Assembly: GCF_008639165.1 (NCBI RefSeq)
Contig: NZ_CP029197.1
Coordinates: 434,001 to 498,000, forward strand
Source: Streptomyces venezuelae ATCC 10712
Lineage (GTDB): Bacteria > Actinomycetota > Actinomycetes > Streptomycetales > Streptomycetaceae
Direction: 5' to 3'
DNA length: 64,000 bases
Shown here one piece after another: positions 54,501 through 61,667 of this stretch. The position numbers were made by a program, and so were the translations under genes. Position 1 is the stretch's first letter, and each line of letters opens with the position of its first letter. The notes beneath the pieces are model-generated. The model made no database searches. It saw nothing but the letters and a program-made list of their open reading frames with translations, and was not told where the DNA came from.

Positions 54501-56165
54501 GCTGGTACGGCGGTTGACCTCCTCGCTGAGGGCGAAGCGTTCGAGGGCCAGGGCCGCCTGGGAGGCGAGGGACTGGGCGGAGCCGGAGATCTCGGCGAGC
54601 TTCTTCTCGGGGCCGGCCAGGAGCAGGACGCCGAGCAGGGGTTCGGGTCCGGCCGGGGCCTGGAGTTTCAGGGGGCACATCAGCACGAAGAGCTCGGGGG
54701 CGAGTTCCGCGGCGACGGCGGGGTCCAGGCGGTGCACGGGCAGGAGCCGGGTCCCCTCGGCGACGGAGTCGGGCCAGGCGGTGCCGTGGGGTTCGGGCGG
54801 GGCCGTGCCGGTGGCCCGCGGGCCGGCGGGGCCGTGGGGGCCGGTCGTCTCGTCGTGGTCCGGTGCCGGGTCCTGGCCGGGGTCCCGGTCCTGGCCGGGC
54901 GGGCGTACGGGCTCCGGCGCGGCCGGCCGGGCGGACTCCGGGCCGGTGGCGGGCCGTACGGAGGCGGGCCGGGTCAGCTCGTCGGTGTGGCAGCTCCAGG
55001 GGTGGCCGGCGGTGGCGACGGCGTTGAGGCCGCCCTTGCGGTCCCGGGTGAGCAGGAGGACCCGGTGAGCGGTACCGGGACCGAAGAGGGTGGCGGACGC
55101 CGTCTCCACCGCGCCGGCGACCTCGCGCGGGCTCAGGGCGGCGACCAGCGACGCGGCGGCGATCCGGAGGCTGCGTTCACGCGCCTCGGACTTGCCGTGG
55201 TCGTTCATCATGCCCCAGAGCCGGGCGAGGACCAGCAGGAACATCAGGGCCGAGAAGATCGCGATGACGGCGATGTCCTGGTCGCGGTCGTGCCGCAGCG
55301 ACTGGAAGAGGAGCAGGGCGGGCGCGACGAGCGAGGCGCAGGCGAGCAGGACGAGCCGCCGCTCGGCCACGTGCGGTGCCGGTTCGGGGGCGCGTTCGGT
55401 CAGGCCCGTCATGGAGGGGTGCAGGGCGGCGAGTCCCCAGGCGGTGAAGAAGACGACCCAGCCCAGGTCCCAGGGGGTGCCGACCTGCCAGGTGCCGCGG
55501 AGCTGGAGGAAGCCGTAGATGACGTCGGAGGCGAGGATGCCGCAGGTGCCGAGGGTGAGGAGCTGTACGGATCGGGATCTGAGGCCGCCGGGGACGAGGA
55601 GCCGGGCCAGCATCGCGAGCATCAGGACGTCGCCGAGGGGGTAGGCGATCGAGATGGCCTTCTCGATCCAGCTCATGTCCTCGCTCCTGGCGAGCGGGGT
55701 GATGAGGTTGACCCAGGAGAGCAGCGCGAGGCCCGAGGTGAGGATGAGCGCGTCGAGGACGACCCCGAGGTCACGGCCGACGGCCCGGTAGCGGATGAAG
55801 CCGAACAGGCCGACGGCGAACAGCGGGTAGGTCACCAGGTAGAGGGCGTCCGCCACGGACGGGAAGGGCCTGATCTGCCCGAAGAAGGCCTCCAGGGCGT
55901 TGTACGCGGTGTCGCCGCCGACGAAGGCGAGGTTGGCGGCGGCGAGCACCAGCCAGGGCCAGCGGCGTGAGGGCTTGTGCAGATGGACCCCGACGAGGAT
56001 GGCGCCGACGCCGCCGAGCCCGATGAGCGCCCACAGGACGGTGTGCCGGGCGGGGACCTGCAGATAGGCGACCGTCAGCCCGGCCACGACGAGGAGGTAC
56101 ACGAGGGTCCAGCGGCGCAGTGTCCCGGTCGCGGCGAGCGGCCGGTTCGGCTGGCGCAGCGACAT
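51510..56165 (-). CDS. Membrane GAF-PAS-GGDEF-EAL protein fused to a PLP-dependent AONS/KBL-type domain
   Basis: A 1551-residue uninterrupted frame. Residues 15-320: nine or so membrane helices. About 335-545: GAF-like domain with a Pro-rich insert (393-465). About 553-668: PAS. About 678-840: GGDEF with intact GGDEF (759-763) and an I-site R750-x-x-D753. About 850-1105: EAL with EAL (886-888), IDDFGTGFSSL and VVAEGIE, all catalytic blocks present. After a Pro/Arg/His linker (1106-1135), 1136-1530 is a complete fold-type I PLP enzyme (VDDAHGFGV, lysine K1377 in GGFSKAFSS) of the AONS/KBL/CqsA family. ATG 56165 follows AAGGGGGCGG. Upstream codons to 56267 lack homology. Confidence 0.9.
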   Translation of the reverse strand: MSLRQPNRPLAATGTLRRWTLVYLLVVAGLTVAYLQVPARHTVLWALIGLGGVGAILVGVHLHKPSRRWPWLVLAAANLAFVGGDTAYNALEAFFGQIRPFPSVADALYLVTYPLFAVGLFGFIRYRAVGRDLGVVLDALILTSGLALLSWVNLITPLARSEDMSWIEKAISIAYPLGDVLMLAMLARLLVPGGLRSRSVQLLTLGTCGILASDVIYGFLQLRGTWQVGTPWDLGWVVFFTAWGLAALHPSMTGLTERAPEPAPHVAERRLVLLACASLVAPALLLFQSLRHDRDQDIAVIAIFSALMFLLVLARLWGMMNDHGKSEARERSLRIAAASLVAALSPREVAGAVETASATLFGPGTAHRVLLLTRDRKGGLNAVATAGHPWSCHTDELTRPASVRPATGPESARPAAPEPVRPPGQDRDPGQDPAPDHDETTGPHGPAGPRATGTAPPEPHGTAWPDSVAEGTRLLPVHRLDPAVAAELAPELFVLMCPLKLQAPAGPEPLLGVLLLAGPEKKLAEISGSAQSLASQAALALERFALSEEVNRRTSEAYFRTLVHNTSDVILIVDDDDTVRYASPSAETMFGRSLLPGTPLTDLVAPADTAAALRVLSDARTRASVDARDDWKLLHGGSADLEVEVRCSNLRDENTVHGLVLTLRDVTEQRKLERELTHRAFHDSLTGLPNRVLLLERVERALLRGRRESTLTCMLFVDLDDFKVVNDTMGHSVGDELLVAVARRLTSVLRLTDTAARLGGDEFAVLIEGARETRDAEALAAEIVHTLSQPFHLTDGAVSVSTSVGVATVLDSAHAEELLGHADLALYAAKAAGKKRWRLFHPEFHSKLVARHELQAGMDTAIADHAFALRYQPIVEVRDGAPAGLEALIRWPHARRGMVPPDQFIALAEESGHIMPLGAWVLEHAALDIARWQRARPQRAPLYASVNVSARQFRDPGFLEGVRRALRSSGLAPGSLVLELTETVLMRRDAQIRTTMAALKELGVSIAIDDFGTGFSSLSYLREFPIDVLKVDKSFIDNITTDPQQVALVEGIVRIADVLGLQVVAEGIEHEEQRALLAEMGCRYGQGYLFARPMTAHQAESYLHRSAPAGERPPLRPAVRPAARAAHHPPRASRWRDLEHLHRTSRMCDAVIDEVDGRRIRVGEDWLIDFASCNYLGLDLDPTVIDAIEPEVRRWGTHPSWSRLIGSPRLYPRIEERLTELLGAPDTLLLPTITLIHQSVIPLLAGTGQVFVEARAHRTVYDGCVVARGQGAEIHRFHAERPDELEALLRGAPADATRLVCMDGVNSMTGNFPDLPTLARVCRENGGLLYVDDAHGFGVIGERRPGETSPYGSRGNSIVRHLGETYDDLVLVGGFSKAFSSLLAFLAVPKWLKDHLKVAAAPYLYSGPSPTASLATALAGLDVNDARGDEIRAVLYRRTARVLAHVRALGIATPNTDGLPIVEIPLADADDLDDVASFLWEHGIYVTLASYPLVPRDRVGFRIQITAANTDEEIEELCGALTALAGRFALQTADARAASPGAVTAGRTPEP

Positions 56166-56313
56166 CGTCGACCGCCCCCTTGCCGGGTCGGACGCCGTCG
56201 GAGCGCCCTGTCGCGGATACGGACCCCGTACGGTGTCCATTCTCCGGGGCGCCAGGGGCGGCTGCATCTCGGAGCCGTCCGGGCACCGAAGGGCCCCGTC
56301 GGGGCGGGGCGCG

Positions 56314-57348
56314 TCAGGACGAGGCGCGGACCACGAGTTCCGTCGGGAGCATCTGCCGGGGCTGCTCGTCGGGTCCGCTCGGTTCGGCGATCTCCTGGAG
56401 CAGCAGCCGGGCCATGGTGCGGCCCATCTCCTCGATGGGCTGGCGGACGCTGGTCAGCGGCGGGTCCATGTGCCGGGCGACGGCCGAGTCGTCGACGCCG
56501 ACGAGGGCGACGTCCTCGGGGACCCGGCGGCCGGCCTCGCGCAGGACGCCGCGCGCGCCCGCGGCCATGACGTCCGAGGCGGCGAAGACGGCGTCCAGGT
56601 CGGGCCTGCGGTCGAGGAGTTCGCGCATGGCGCGCCGGCCGCCCTCCTCGGTGAAGTCGCCGTTCGCGACGAGCGTCTCGTCGGGGGCGAGTCCGGCGTC
56701 GGTCAGGCCCTCGCGGTAGCCGTCGAGGCGGCAGCGGGCCACGTACATGTCGAGCGGGCCGGTGATGGTGGCGACGGCGCGGCGGCCGCGGGCGGCGAGG
56801 TGGGCGACGGCGGTGCGGCCCGCGCCGGTGTTGTCGGAGTCGACGAAGGCGACGCGCTCGTCCTCGGTGCGGCGGCCGTTGAGGACGGCGGGCAGGCCGA
56901 GCGCGCGGACCTGGTCGGGCAGCGGATCGGAGCCGTGCACGGAGACGAGGAGGACGCCGTCGACGCGCTGGGCGGCGAGGTACTGCTCGAAGCGCTGCCG
57001 TTCCTGTTCGCTGCGGATCAGGGTGAGGAGCAGTTGTTTGTCGGCGTCGGCGAGTTCGCCGCTGACGCCGCGGATGATGTCGAGGAAGTACGGCTCGGCG
57101 AAGAGCCGGGACTCGGTCTCGGGGATGACCAGGGCGACGGCGTCGGTCCTGCTGCCGGCCAGGGCACGCGCGGCTCGGTTGGGGACGTAGCCGAGTTCGG
57201 CGACGGCCCGCTCGACGGCGGCCTTGGCCTGTTCGCTGACCCGGGGCGAGCCGTTGATGACCCGGGAGACCGTGCCGCGGCCGACTCCGGCCCTGGCCGC
57301 GACCTCTTCCAGGGTGGGCCTGCCGGTCTGCCGTCCGCTCGCCGCCAT
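56314..57348 (-). CDS. LacI-family transcriptional regulator
   Basis: 344 residues: a LacI helix-turn-helix (LEEVAARAGVGRGTVSRVIN, about residues 13-32), hinge helix (YVPNRAARALAGSRT) and a periplasmic-binding-protein-like sugar-sensing domain (DAVALVIPE to LPTELVVRASS). It is close in layout to BxlR/CebR-type sugar repressors of Streptomyces. Its target is unclear: no sugar transporter lies in the window. A palindrome at 57383-57394 just upstream could be an autoregulatory site. Confidence 0.92.
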   Translation of the reverse strand: MAASGRQTGRPTLEEVAARAGVGRGTVSRVINGSPRVSEQAKAAVERAVAELGYVPNRAARALAGSRTDAVALVIPETESRLFAEPYFLDIIRGVSGELADADKQLLLTLIRSEQERQRFEQYLAAQRVDGVLLVSVHGSDPLPDQVRALGLPAVLNGRRTEDERVAFVDSDNTGAGRTAVAHLAARGRRAVATITGPLDMYVARCRLDGYREGLTDAGLAPDETLVANGDFTEEGGRRAMRELLDRRPDLDAVFAASDVMAAGARGVLREAGRRVPEDVALVGVDDSAVARHMDPPLTSVRQPIEEMGRTMARLLLQEIAEPSGPDEQPRQMLPTELVVRASS

Positions 57349-57370
57349 GTGCCGCCTCTCCCCTCGGGCC

Positions 57371-57415
57371 GCCGCCCCGCCTGCGTGTGCACGCGAACCT
57401 ATCAGGCGGGGCGGC
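57371..57415. terminator. Hairpin with nested palindrome (terminator/operator)
   Basis: Perfect 13-bp arms GCCGCCCCGCCTG (57371-57383) and CAGGCGGGGCGGC (57403-57415). The 19-base loop region carries a palindrome GCGTG-TG-CACGC (57383-57394). It lies 28 bases after the stop of the minus-strand ABM gene and 23 bases before the LacI gene start, so it can end one transcript and control the next. Confidence 0.6.
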
Positions 57416-57442
57416 GGCGTCCCGGGGACGCCGGGGAGGGGC

Positions 57443-57772
57443 TCAGGCGCCGGTCGGGGCGAGCTCGGCCATGGCGCCCCAGCCCTGCTGCGGGACCTCG
57501 ACGTTGATGATCTCGGGGGTGGTGGCGATGGCTCCGGCCATCGTGGCCAGGCTGGCCGTGAAGTGGGCGGAGGCGACGTGGGCGGCGCCCGCCTCGGCGT
57601 CGGCGAAGGCCTCGAGGAGGACGAAGACGTTCGGGTCGTCGACGCTGCGGGACCAGTCGAAGAAGAGGTTGCCCGGCTCCTCGCGGGTGGCGCGGGTGAA
57701 GTCGTCGACGAGGTCGAGCCAGCGGTCGGCGTGGTCGGGGCGGGCGGTGAAGCGGACGGCGATGAAGATCAT
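57443..57772 (-). CDS. ABM-domain quinol monooxygenase-like protein
   Basis: 109 residues, a single antibiotic-biosynthesis-monooxygenase (ferredoxin-like dimeric beta-barrel) domain: MIFIAVRFTARPDHADRWLD, TREEPGNLFFDWSRSVDDPN and AHFTASLATMA, with the histidine typical of YgiN-type quinol monooxygenases. It is a cofactor-free small enzyme, probably acting in quinone redox balance. It lies between an IclR regulator and a LacI regulator on the same strand; the 46-base gap suggests co-transcription with the IclR gene. Confidence 0.85.
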   Translation of the reverse strand: MIFIAVRFTARPDHADRWLDLVDDFTRATREEPGNLFFDWSRSVDDPNVFVLLEAFADAEAGAAHVASAHFTASLATMAGAIATTPEIINVEVPQQGWGAMAELAPTGA

Positions 57773-57818
57773 GCGTCCAGCGTGCGGCGCCCCGGCGGGG
57801 TGCGGCCAGCGGGTCCGC

Positions 57819-58580
57819 TCAGGATTCCGGCAGGGCCGGAAACTCCGGTACGGCCCGGGCGAGCGCGGCCATGATCCCGCCCTGCCGCCGCCCGAAGCCC
57901 TCGGTGGGCAGCGAGACGGAGAGGGCGTGCACGATGCCGTCGCCGCGCTCGGGCAGCGCCACGGCGAGGCAGGTGTACGCGAGGTCCGCCTCGCCCACCG
58001 ACACGGCGAAGCCCTGTCCGCGTACCCGGTCGACCTCGGCCTCGAAGCGTTCGGCGCTGGTGATGGTCCGCTCGGTGAAGCGGGCCATCCCGTGCTCCGC
58101 GAGGTAGCGGCGACGCAGCGGCCGGGGCAGCGCGGCGAGCAGCGCCTTGCCGTGGGCGGTCGCGTGGGCGCGGTCCTCGGGGCCGGGGACGAAGGGGTGG
58201 GCCGGGTCGGTGACCGGGGCGGTGGTGTCGACGACGGTGATCAGGCCGTCGCGGTAGGCGGTGTGGTACGCCTCCGCGCCGGTCGCCCGGCGCAGCAGGC
58301 CGAGGAGCTCGCCGGTGCCGGCACCGAGCCCGTGGTGCCGCTGGTGGGACCGCTGCAGGGCCGGTACGCGGGGCCCGGGGGCGTACCCCTCGGAGGTGCG
58401 GACGAGGTAGCCGCGCGCGAGGAGGGGCCCGGTGAGGTGGTAGACGGTCGAGAGGGCGCAGCCGAGCTGTCGGGCCAGCGCCTTGGCCCCGACGGGCCGG
58501 TCGGCGTCGGCGACGGCGTCGAGGACGGCGAGGGCCCGGTCGACGGACTGGGGCCCGGGGCTCGGGGGCGGGGCAGGCAT
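57819..58580 (-). CDS. IclR-family transcriptional regulator
   Basis: 253 residues: an N-terminal winged helix (ALAVLDAVADADRPVGAKAL, then LGCALSTVYHLTGPLLARGYL) and a C-terminal IclR effector domain (AYHTAYRDGLITVVDTT, AHGKALLAALP, YTCLAVALPE). IclR proteins respond to aromatic acids, glyoxylate or small acids. Upstream of the ABM gene on the same strand, it may regulate that gene. Divergent from the VanW gene with 165 bases between. Confidence 0.9.
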   Translation of the reverse strand: MPAPPPSPGPQSVDRALAVLDAVADADRPVGAKALARQLGCALSTVYHLTGPLLARGYLVRTSEGYAPGPRVPALQRSHQRHHGLGAGTGELLGLLRRATGAEAYHTAYRDGLITVVDTTAPVTDPAHPFVPGPEDRAHATAHGKALLAALPRPLRRRYLAEHGMARFTERTITSAERFEAEVDRVRGQGFAVSVGEADLAYTCLAVALPERGDGIVHALSVSLPTEGFGRRQGGIMAALARAVPEFPALPES

Positions 58581-58670
58581 CGGTCCAGCTTAGGCGGGGT
58601 GCTTCCGGGCGAGTCCCCGATCACTCTCCGTGACCTCGTCGCTCCCCTTCGTATCTCCGCAGGTCAGAAC

Positions 58671-58689
58671 GTCTTTATGTGCATAAGAC
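58671..58689. promoter_or_regulatory. Imperfect palindrome upstream of the VanW gene
   Basis: GTCTTTATG (58671-58679) and CATAAGAC (58682-58689) pair with one bulged T. It is an AT-rich patch in the IclR/VanW divergent region, 57 bases before the VanW GTG, so it could be an operator for either gene. Confidence 0.4.
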
Positions 58690-58745
58690 ACACTTTCGGC
58701 GTACCGTCGGGTGTTCCCCCCGACCTCGAAGCCACGGGAGAGCGT

Positions 58746-60482
58746 GTGCCTCGCTCCACGACCCACCATGCCCGGACGCCCCGCGAGGGGCGCCGTCCGC
58801 GTCTCCGGACGGCCGCGATCGCCACCGGTGTGGTCGCCGTCGCCGCGGGCGGCCTGTACGTGGCGGGGCTGTTCGCGACCGGCGACGACATATCCGCCGG
58901 CACCCGGGTCGGCGGCGTGGACATCGGCGGCATGAGCCGTGCCGAGGCCCGGGCCAAGCTGGCCGCCGAGGCCCCGGCCGCGTGGAGCGCGCCCATACCC
59001 GTGCGGGTCGGCGACCGCGCGTCGACCGTGGAGCCGGCGTCCGCCGGACTGACGGTCGACCTCGCGAAGACCGTCGACCTCGCGGCCGACCCCTCCCGCG
59101 ACCCGGTCACCGTCATCGGGCGGCTCTTCTCGTCCGGCGAGCGCGAGATCCGGCCGGTCCTCGCCTACGACGCCGGCAAGGCACGGGCGTTCGTGGACGG
59201 CCTGGCCGAGAAGAACGACCGCGCGGTGCGCGAGGGCTCCGTCGCCTTCCGCGCCGGCAAGGCCGTCGCGACCCGGCCGGTGACCGGCCAGAAGCTGGAC
59301 ACCGGAAAGGCCGTCGACACCCTGCGCGCGGCCTACCCCGCCGCCACCGGCGCCGCTCCCGTCGTCCTGCCCGTCACCGTGACCGAGCCGAAGCTGCCGG
59401 CCGCCGAGGTCACCCGCTTCCTCGACACGTACGCCGAACCCGCCGTCTCCGGCCCCGTGACGCTCACGGCCGGCAAGGACCGGCTGCGGATCTCCGCGGC
59501 CACCCTCGGCGACCACCTCACCGTGAAGAACGACGCCGGCCGGCTCACCGCCGACCTGGACGCCGAGGCGCTGCTGCGCGACCCGGACGTGGCGCGGCCG
59601 GTCGCCGCCCTGACCGGCGCGCCGGTCGAGGCCACCCTCGGGGTGCGGGACGGCAAGGTCGTCGTGGAGTCGGAGGGCCGGCCGGGCCACGAGGTGACGG
59701 CGAAGGCCCTCGGCGACGCCGTCCGCCCGCTGCTCACCAAGTCGGGCGCCGCGCGCACGGCGCCGGTGGCCACCACGGTCACCCAGCCGGAACTGACCGC
59801 CGGCTCCCTCGCCCGGCTCGGCATCACGGAGCAGATGTCGACGTTCACGGTGAACTTCCCGACCGCGCCCTACCGGACGACGAACATCGGCCGGGCGGCC
59901 GAGCTCATCAACGGCTCGGTCGTGCAGCCCGGTGCCGTGTGGAGCTTCAACAAGACCGTCGGCGAGCGCACCCCGGACAACGGCTTCGTCGACGGCACGA
60001 TGATCCTCGACGGCCAGTACCGCTCGGCGCCCGGCGGCGGCGTGTCCGCCATGGCCACCACCGTCTTCAACGCCATGTTCTTCGCCGGGGTGAAGCCCGT
60101 CGAGTACGGCGCCCACTCCTTCTACATCGAGCGCTACCCGGCCGGCCGCGAGGCGACCGTCGCCTGGGGCTCGCTCGACCTGAAGTTCCGCAACGACACC
60201 GGGAAGCCGATCTACATCAAGGCCGGCGCGACGGACTCCTCCGTCACCGTGAGCTTCCTCGGCACCAAGAAGTACGACTCCGTGGAGGCGGTGGCCGGAC
60301 CGCGCACCAACCTCACGGAGCCCAAGAAGGCCGAGGGCACCGGCAAGGCCTGTGTGCCCCAGCCTCCCCTGGAGGGCTTCGACATCGCCGTGGACCGGGT
60401 GTTCAAGAACGGCGGCGCCGAGGTCAAGCGCGAGACCTTCAAGACCCACTACACCCCGCGCGACGAGGTCACCTGCACGTGA
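58746..60482 (+). CDS. VanW-family protein with YoaR-like peptidoglycan-binding domain
   Basis: 578 residues: a basic N-terminus, one membrane helix (about 21-43, TAAIATGVVAVAAGGLYVAGL), extracellular YoaR-type domains (DISAGTRVGGVDIGGMSRAEA, with two related segments), and a C-terminal VanW domain (GSVVQPGAVWSFNKTVGERT, GGGVSAMATTVFNAMFFAG, HSFYIERYPAGREATV). Members are envelope proteins of unknown activity; the name comes from a vancomycin-resistance cluster. The GTG at 58746 follows GGGAGAG; the open frame upstream is not conserved. Confidence 0.9.
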   Translation: MPRSTTHHARTPREGRRPRLRTAAIATGVVAVAAGGLYVAGLFATGDDISAGTRVGGVDIGGMSRAEARAKLAAEAPAAWSAPIPVRVGDRASTVEPASAGLTVDLAKTVDLAADPSRDPVTVIGRLFSSGEREIRPVLAYDAGKARAFVDGLAEKNDRAVREGSVAFRAGKAVATRPVTGQKLDTGKAVDTLRAAYPAATGAAPVVLPVTVTEPKLPAAEVTRFLDTYAEPAVSGPVTLTAGKDRLRISAATLGDHLTVKNDAGRLTADLDAEALLRDPDVARPVAALTGAPVEATLGVRDGKVVVESEGRPGHEVTAKALGDAVRPLLTKSGAARTAPVATTVTQPELTAGSLARLGITEQMSTFTVNFPTAPYRTTNIGRAAELINGSVVQPGAVWSFNKTVGERTPDNGFVDGTMILDGQYRSAPGGGVSAMATTVFNAMFFAGVKPVEYGAHSFYIERYPAGREATVAWGSLDLKFRNDTGKPIYIKAGATDSSVTVSFLGTKKYDSVEAVAGPRTNLTEPKKAEGTGKACVPQPPLEGFDIAVDRVFKNGGAEVKRETFKTHYTPRDEVTCT

Positions 60483-60599
60483 CCCGGGGGTGAACGACGG
60501 GCAAGGGGACCGGCGGAAGGGTGTCTTCCCGTGGCGCCGGGGCATGACTCCGGAGCACGGCCCACCAGGCCAGGGCCCCCAACCCGCCGGAGGCACGCC

Positions 60600-61631
60600 T
60601 TGGTACCGCGCCGCGACCCCTTCGAGCGACTCCTCTCCGACACCGTGCGCGCGGGCGTCTGCCCCGGCCTCGTCTGGGCCGTGGGCGACGCCCGTACGAC
60701 CCTCTCGCGGGGCGCGGTGGGGGTGCTCGACCCGGCCCGCCCCGCCGGGCCCGTGCGTCACGACACCCTCTTCGACGTCGCCAGCCTCACCAAGATCCTC
60801 GCGGTCTGGGCCGTCACCGGCACCCTCGTGGACGCCGGGAAGCTCGATCTCGCGGCCCCGCTGGGCAGTTACTGGCCCGAGGCGGCGGGGCGGCCCGTCG
60901 CCGGGGTCACCGCGCACCACCTGCTGACCCACACGGCGGGCATGCCGCTGCGGGCCAACCTCCGGCCGTTGTACGGCTCCGATCCGCAGGACATCCGCGA
61001 CGGCGTCCTCGCCGAGCCGCTCCGCCACCGGCCCGGGGAGGCCGTCGCGTACACCGACCGGGCGGCACTGATCCTCGGCTACCTCACCGAGTACCTCACC
61101 CGGCGGCCGCTCGCCCGGCTCGCCGAGGAGCGGGTCTGGACCCCGCTCGGCATGACGGAGACGCGGTACGGCCCGCTCCCGGCCGCGGCAAGGGAGCGCT
61201 GCGCGCCCACCGAGTACGACGAGGAGAGCGGCCGCCATCTCCAGGGCACCGTCCACGACTTCTCGGCCCGGGCGCTCGGTGGCGCCTGCGGGATCGCGGG
61301 GGTCTTCACGACCGCCCCCGACATCGGGCGTTTCCTCCGTCATCTCCTCGACCCGGTGCCCGGCACGTTCTCCGCCGCGTGGACGGCCGCCTCGCTGCGC
61401 GTCCACACCGGCGCACTGGTGCCCCCGCGCGGCCTGTTCTGGCATCCGGCGCCGTACACCGACCCGGCGGACGGCGTCTGGGCGCACTTCGGGTTCACCG
61501 GGACGGGCCTGTGGGTGTCCCCGGCCCGGGACCGCTGGGCGGTCCTCCTCACCAACCGCCTCTACCTCACCCGCGACCCCGGCCCGCTGTCCCGCGTCAG
61601 GGACGTCTTCCGCCGCCTCGTCTTCTCCTGA
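60600..61631 (+). CDS. Serine beta-lactamase-like protein (class C/DD-peptidase fold)
   Basis: 343 residues of PF00144: active-site S62-L-T-K65 (DVASLTKILAVW), a Y-x-N-position block YTDRAALILGYL (Tyr-Thr-Asp), LLTHTAGMP, and HFGFTGTGLWVSP in the third-motif position. No signal peptide is visible, so it is probably a cytoplasmic esterase or peptidase-like hydrolase rather than a resistance enzyme. The start is inferred to be TTG at 60600, because GGAGG lies six bases before it and the family N-terminus begins there; an upstream ATG at 60531 lacks homology. Confidence 0.85.
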   Translation: MVPRRDPFERLLSDTVRAGVCPGLVWAVGDARTTLSRGAVGVLDPARPAGPVRHDTLFDVASLTKILAVWAVTGTLVDAGKLDLAAPLGSYWPEAAGRPVAGVTAHHLLTHTAGMPLRANLRPLYGSDPQDIRDGVLAEPLRHRPGEAVAYTDRAALILGYLTEYLTRRPLARLAEERVWTPLGMTETRYGPLPAAARERCAPTEYDEESGRHLQGTVHDFSARALGGACGIAGVFTTAPDIGRFLRHLLDPVPGTFSAAWTAASLRVHTGALVPPRGLFWHPAPYTDPADGVWAHFGFTGTGLWVSPARDRWAVLLTNRLYLTRDPGPLSRVRDVFRRLVFS

Positions 61632-61667
61632 CGCGCGTGGGGGCGCGTGAGCGGGGGCGGGCGGCCT

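Noticed and set aside
51510-56165. Whether the GGDEF-EAL and PLP parts are two genes separated by a missed stop
   Set aside because: There is no stop in frame through the linker and no ribosome-binding site plus start at the expected beginning of the PLP part that I could identify. I therefore keep it as one gene, with the caveat that sequence error is not excluded.
60600-61631. Beta-lactamase-like protein considered as an antibiotic-resistance gene
   Set aside because: No signal peptide is visible and the second motif is YTD; the fold is shared with many esterases and peptidases, so resistance cannot be claimed.
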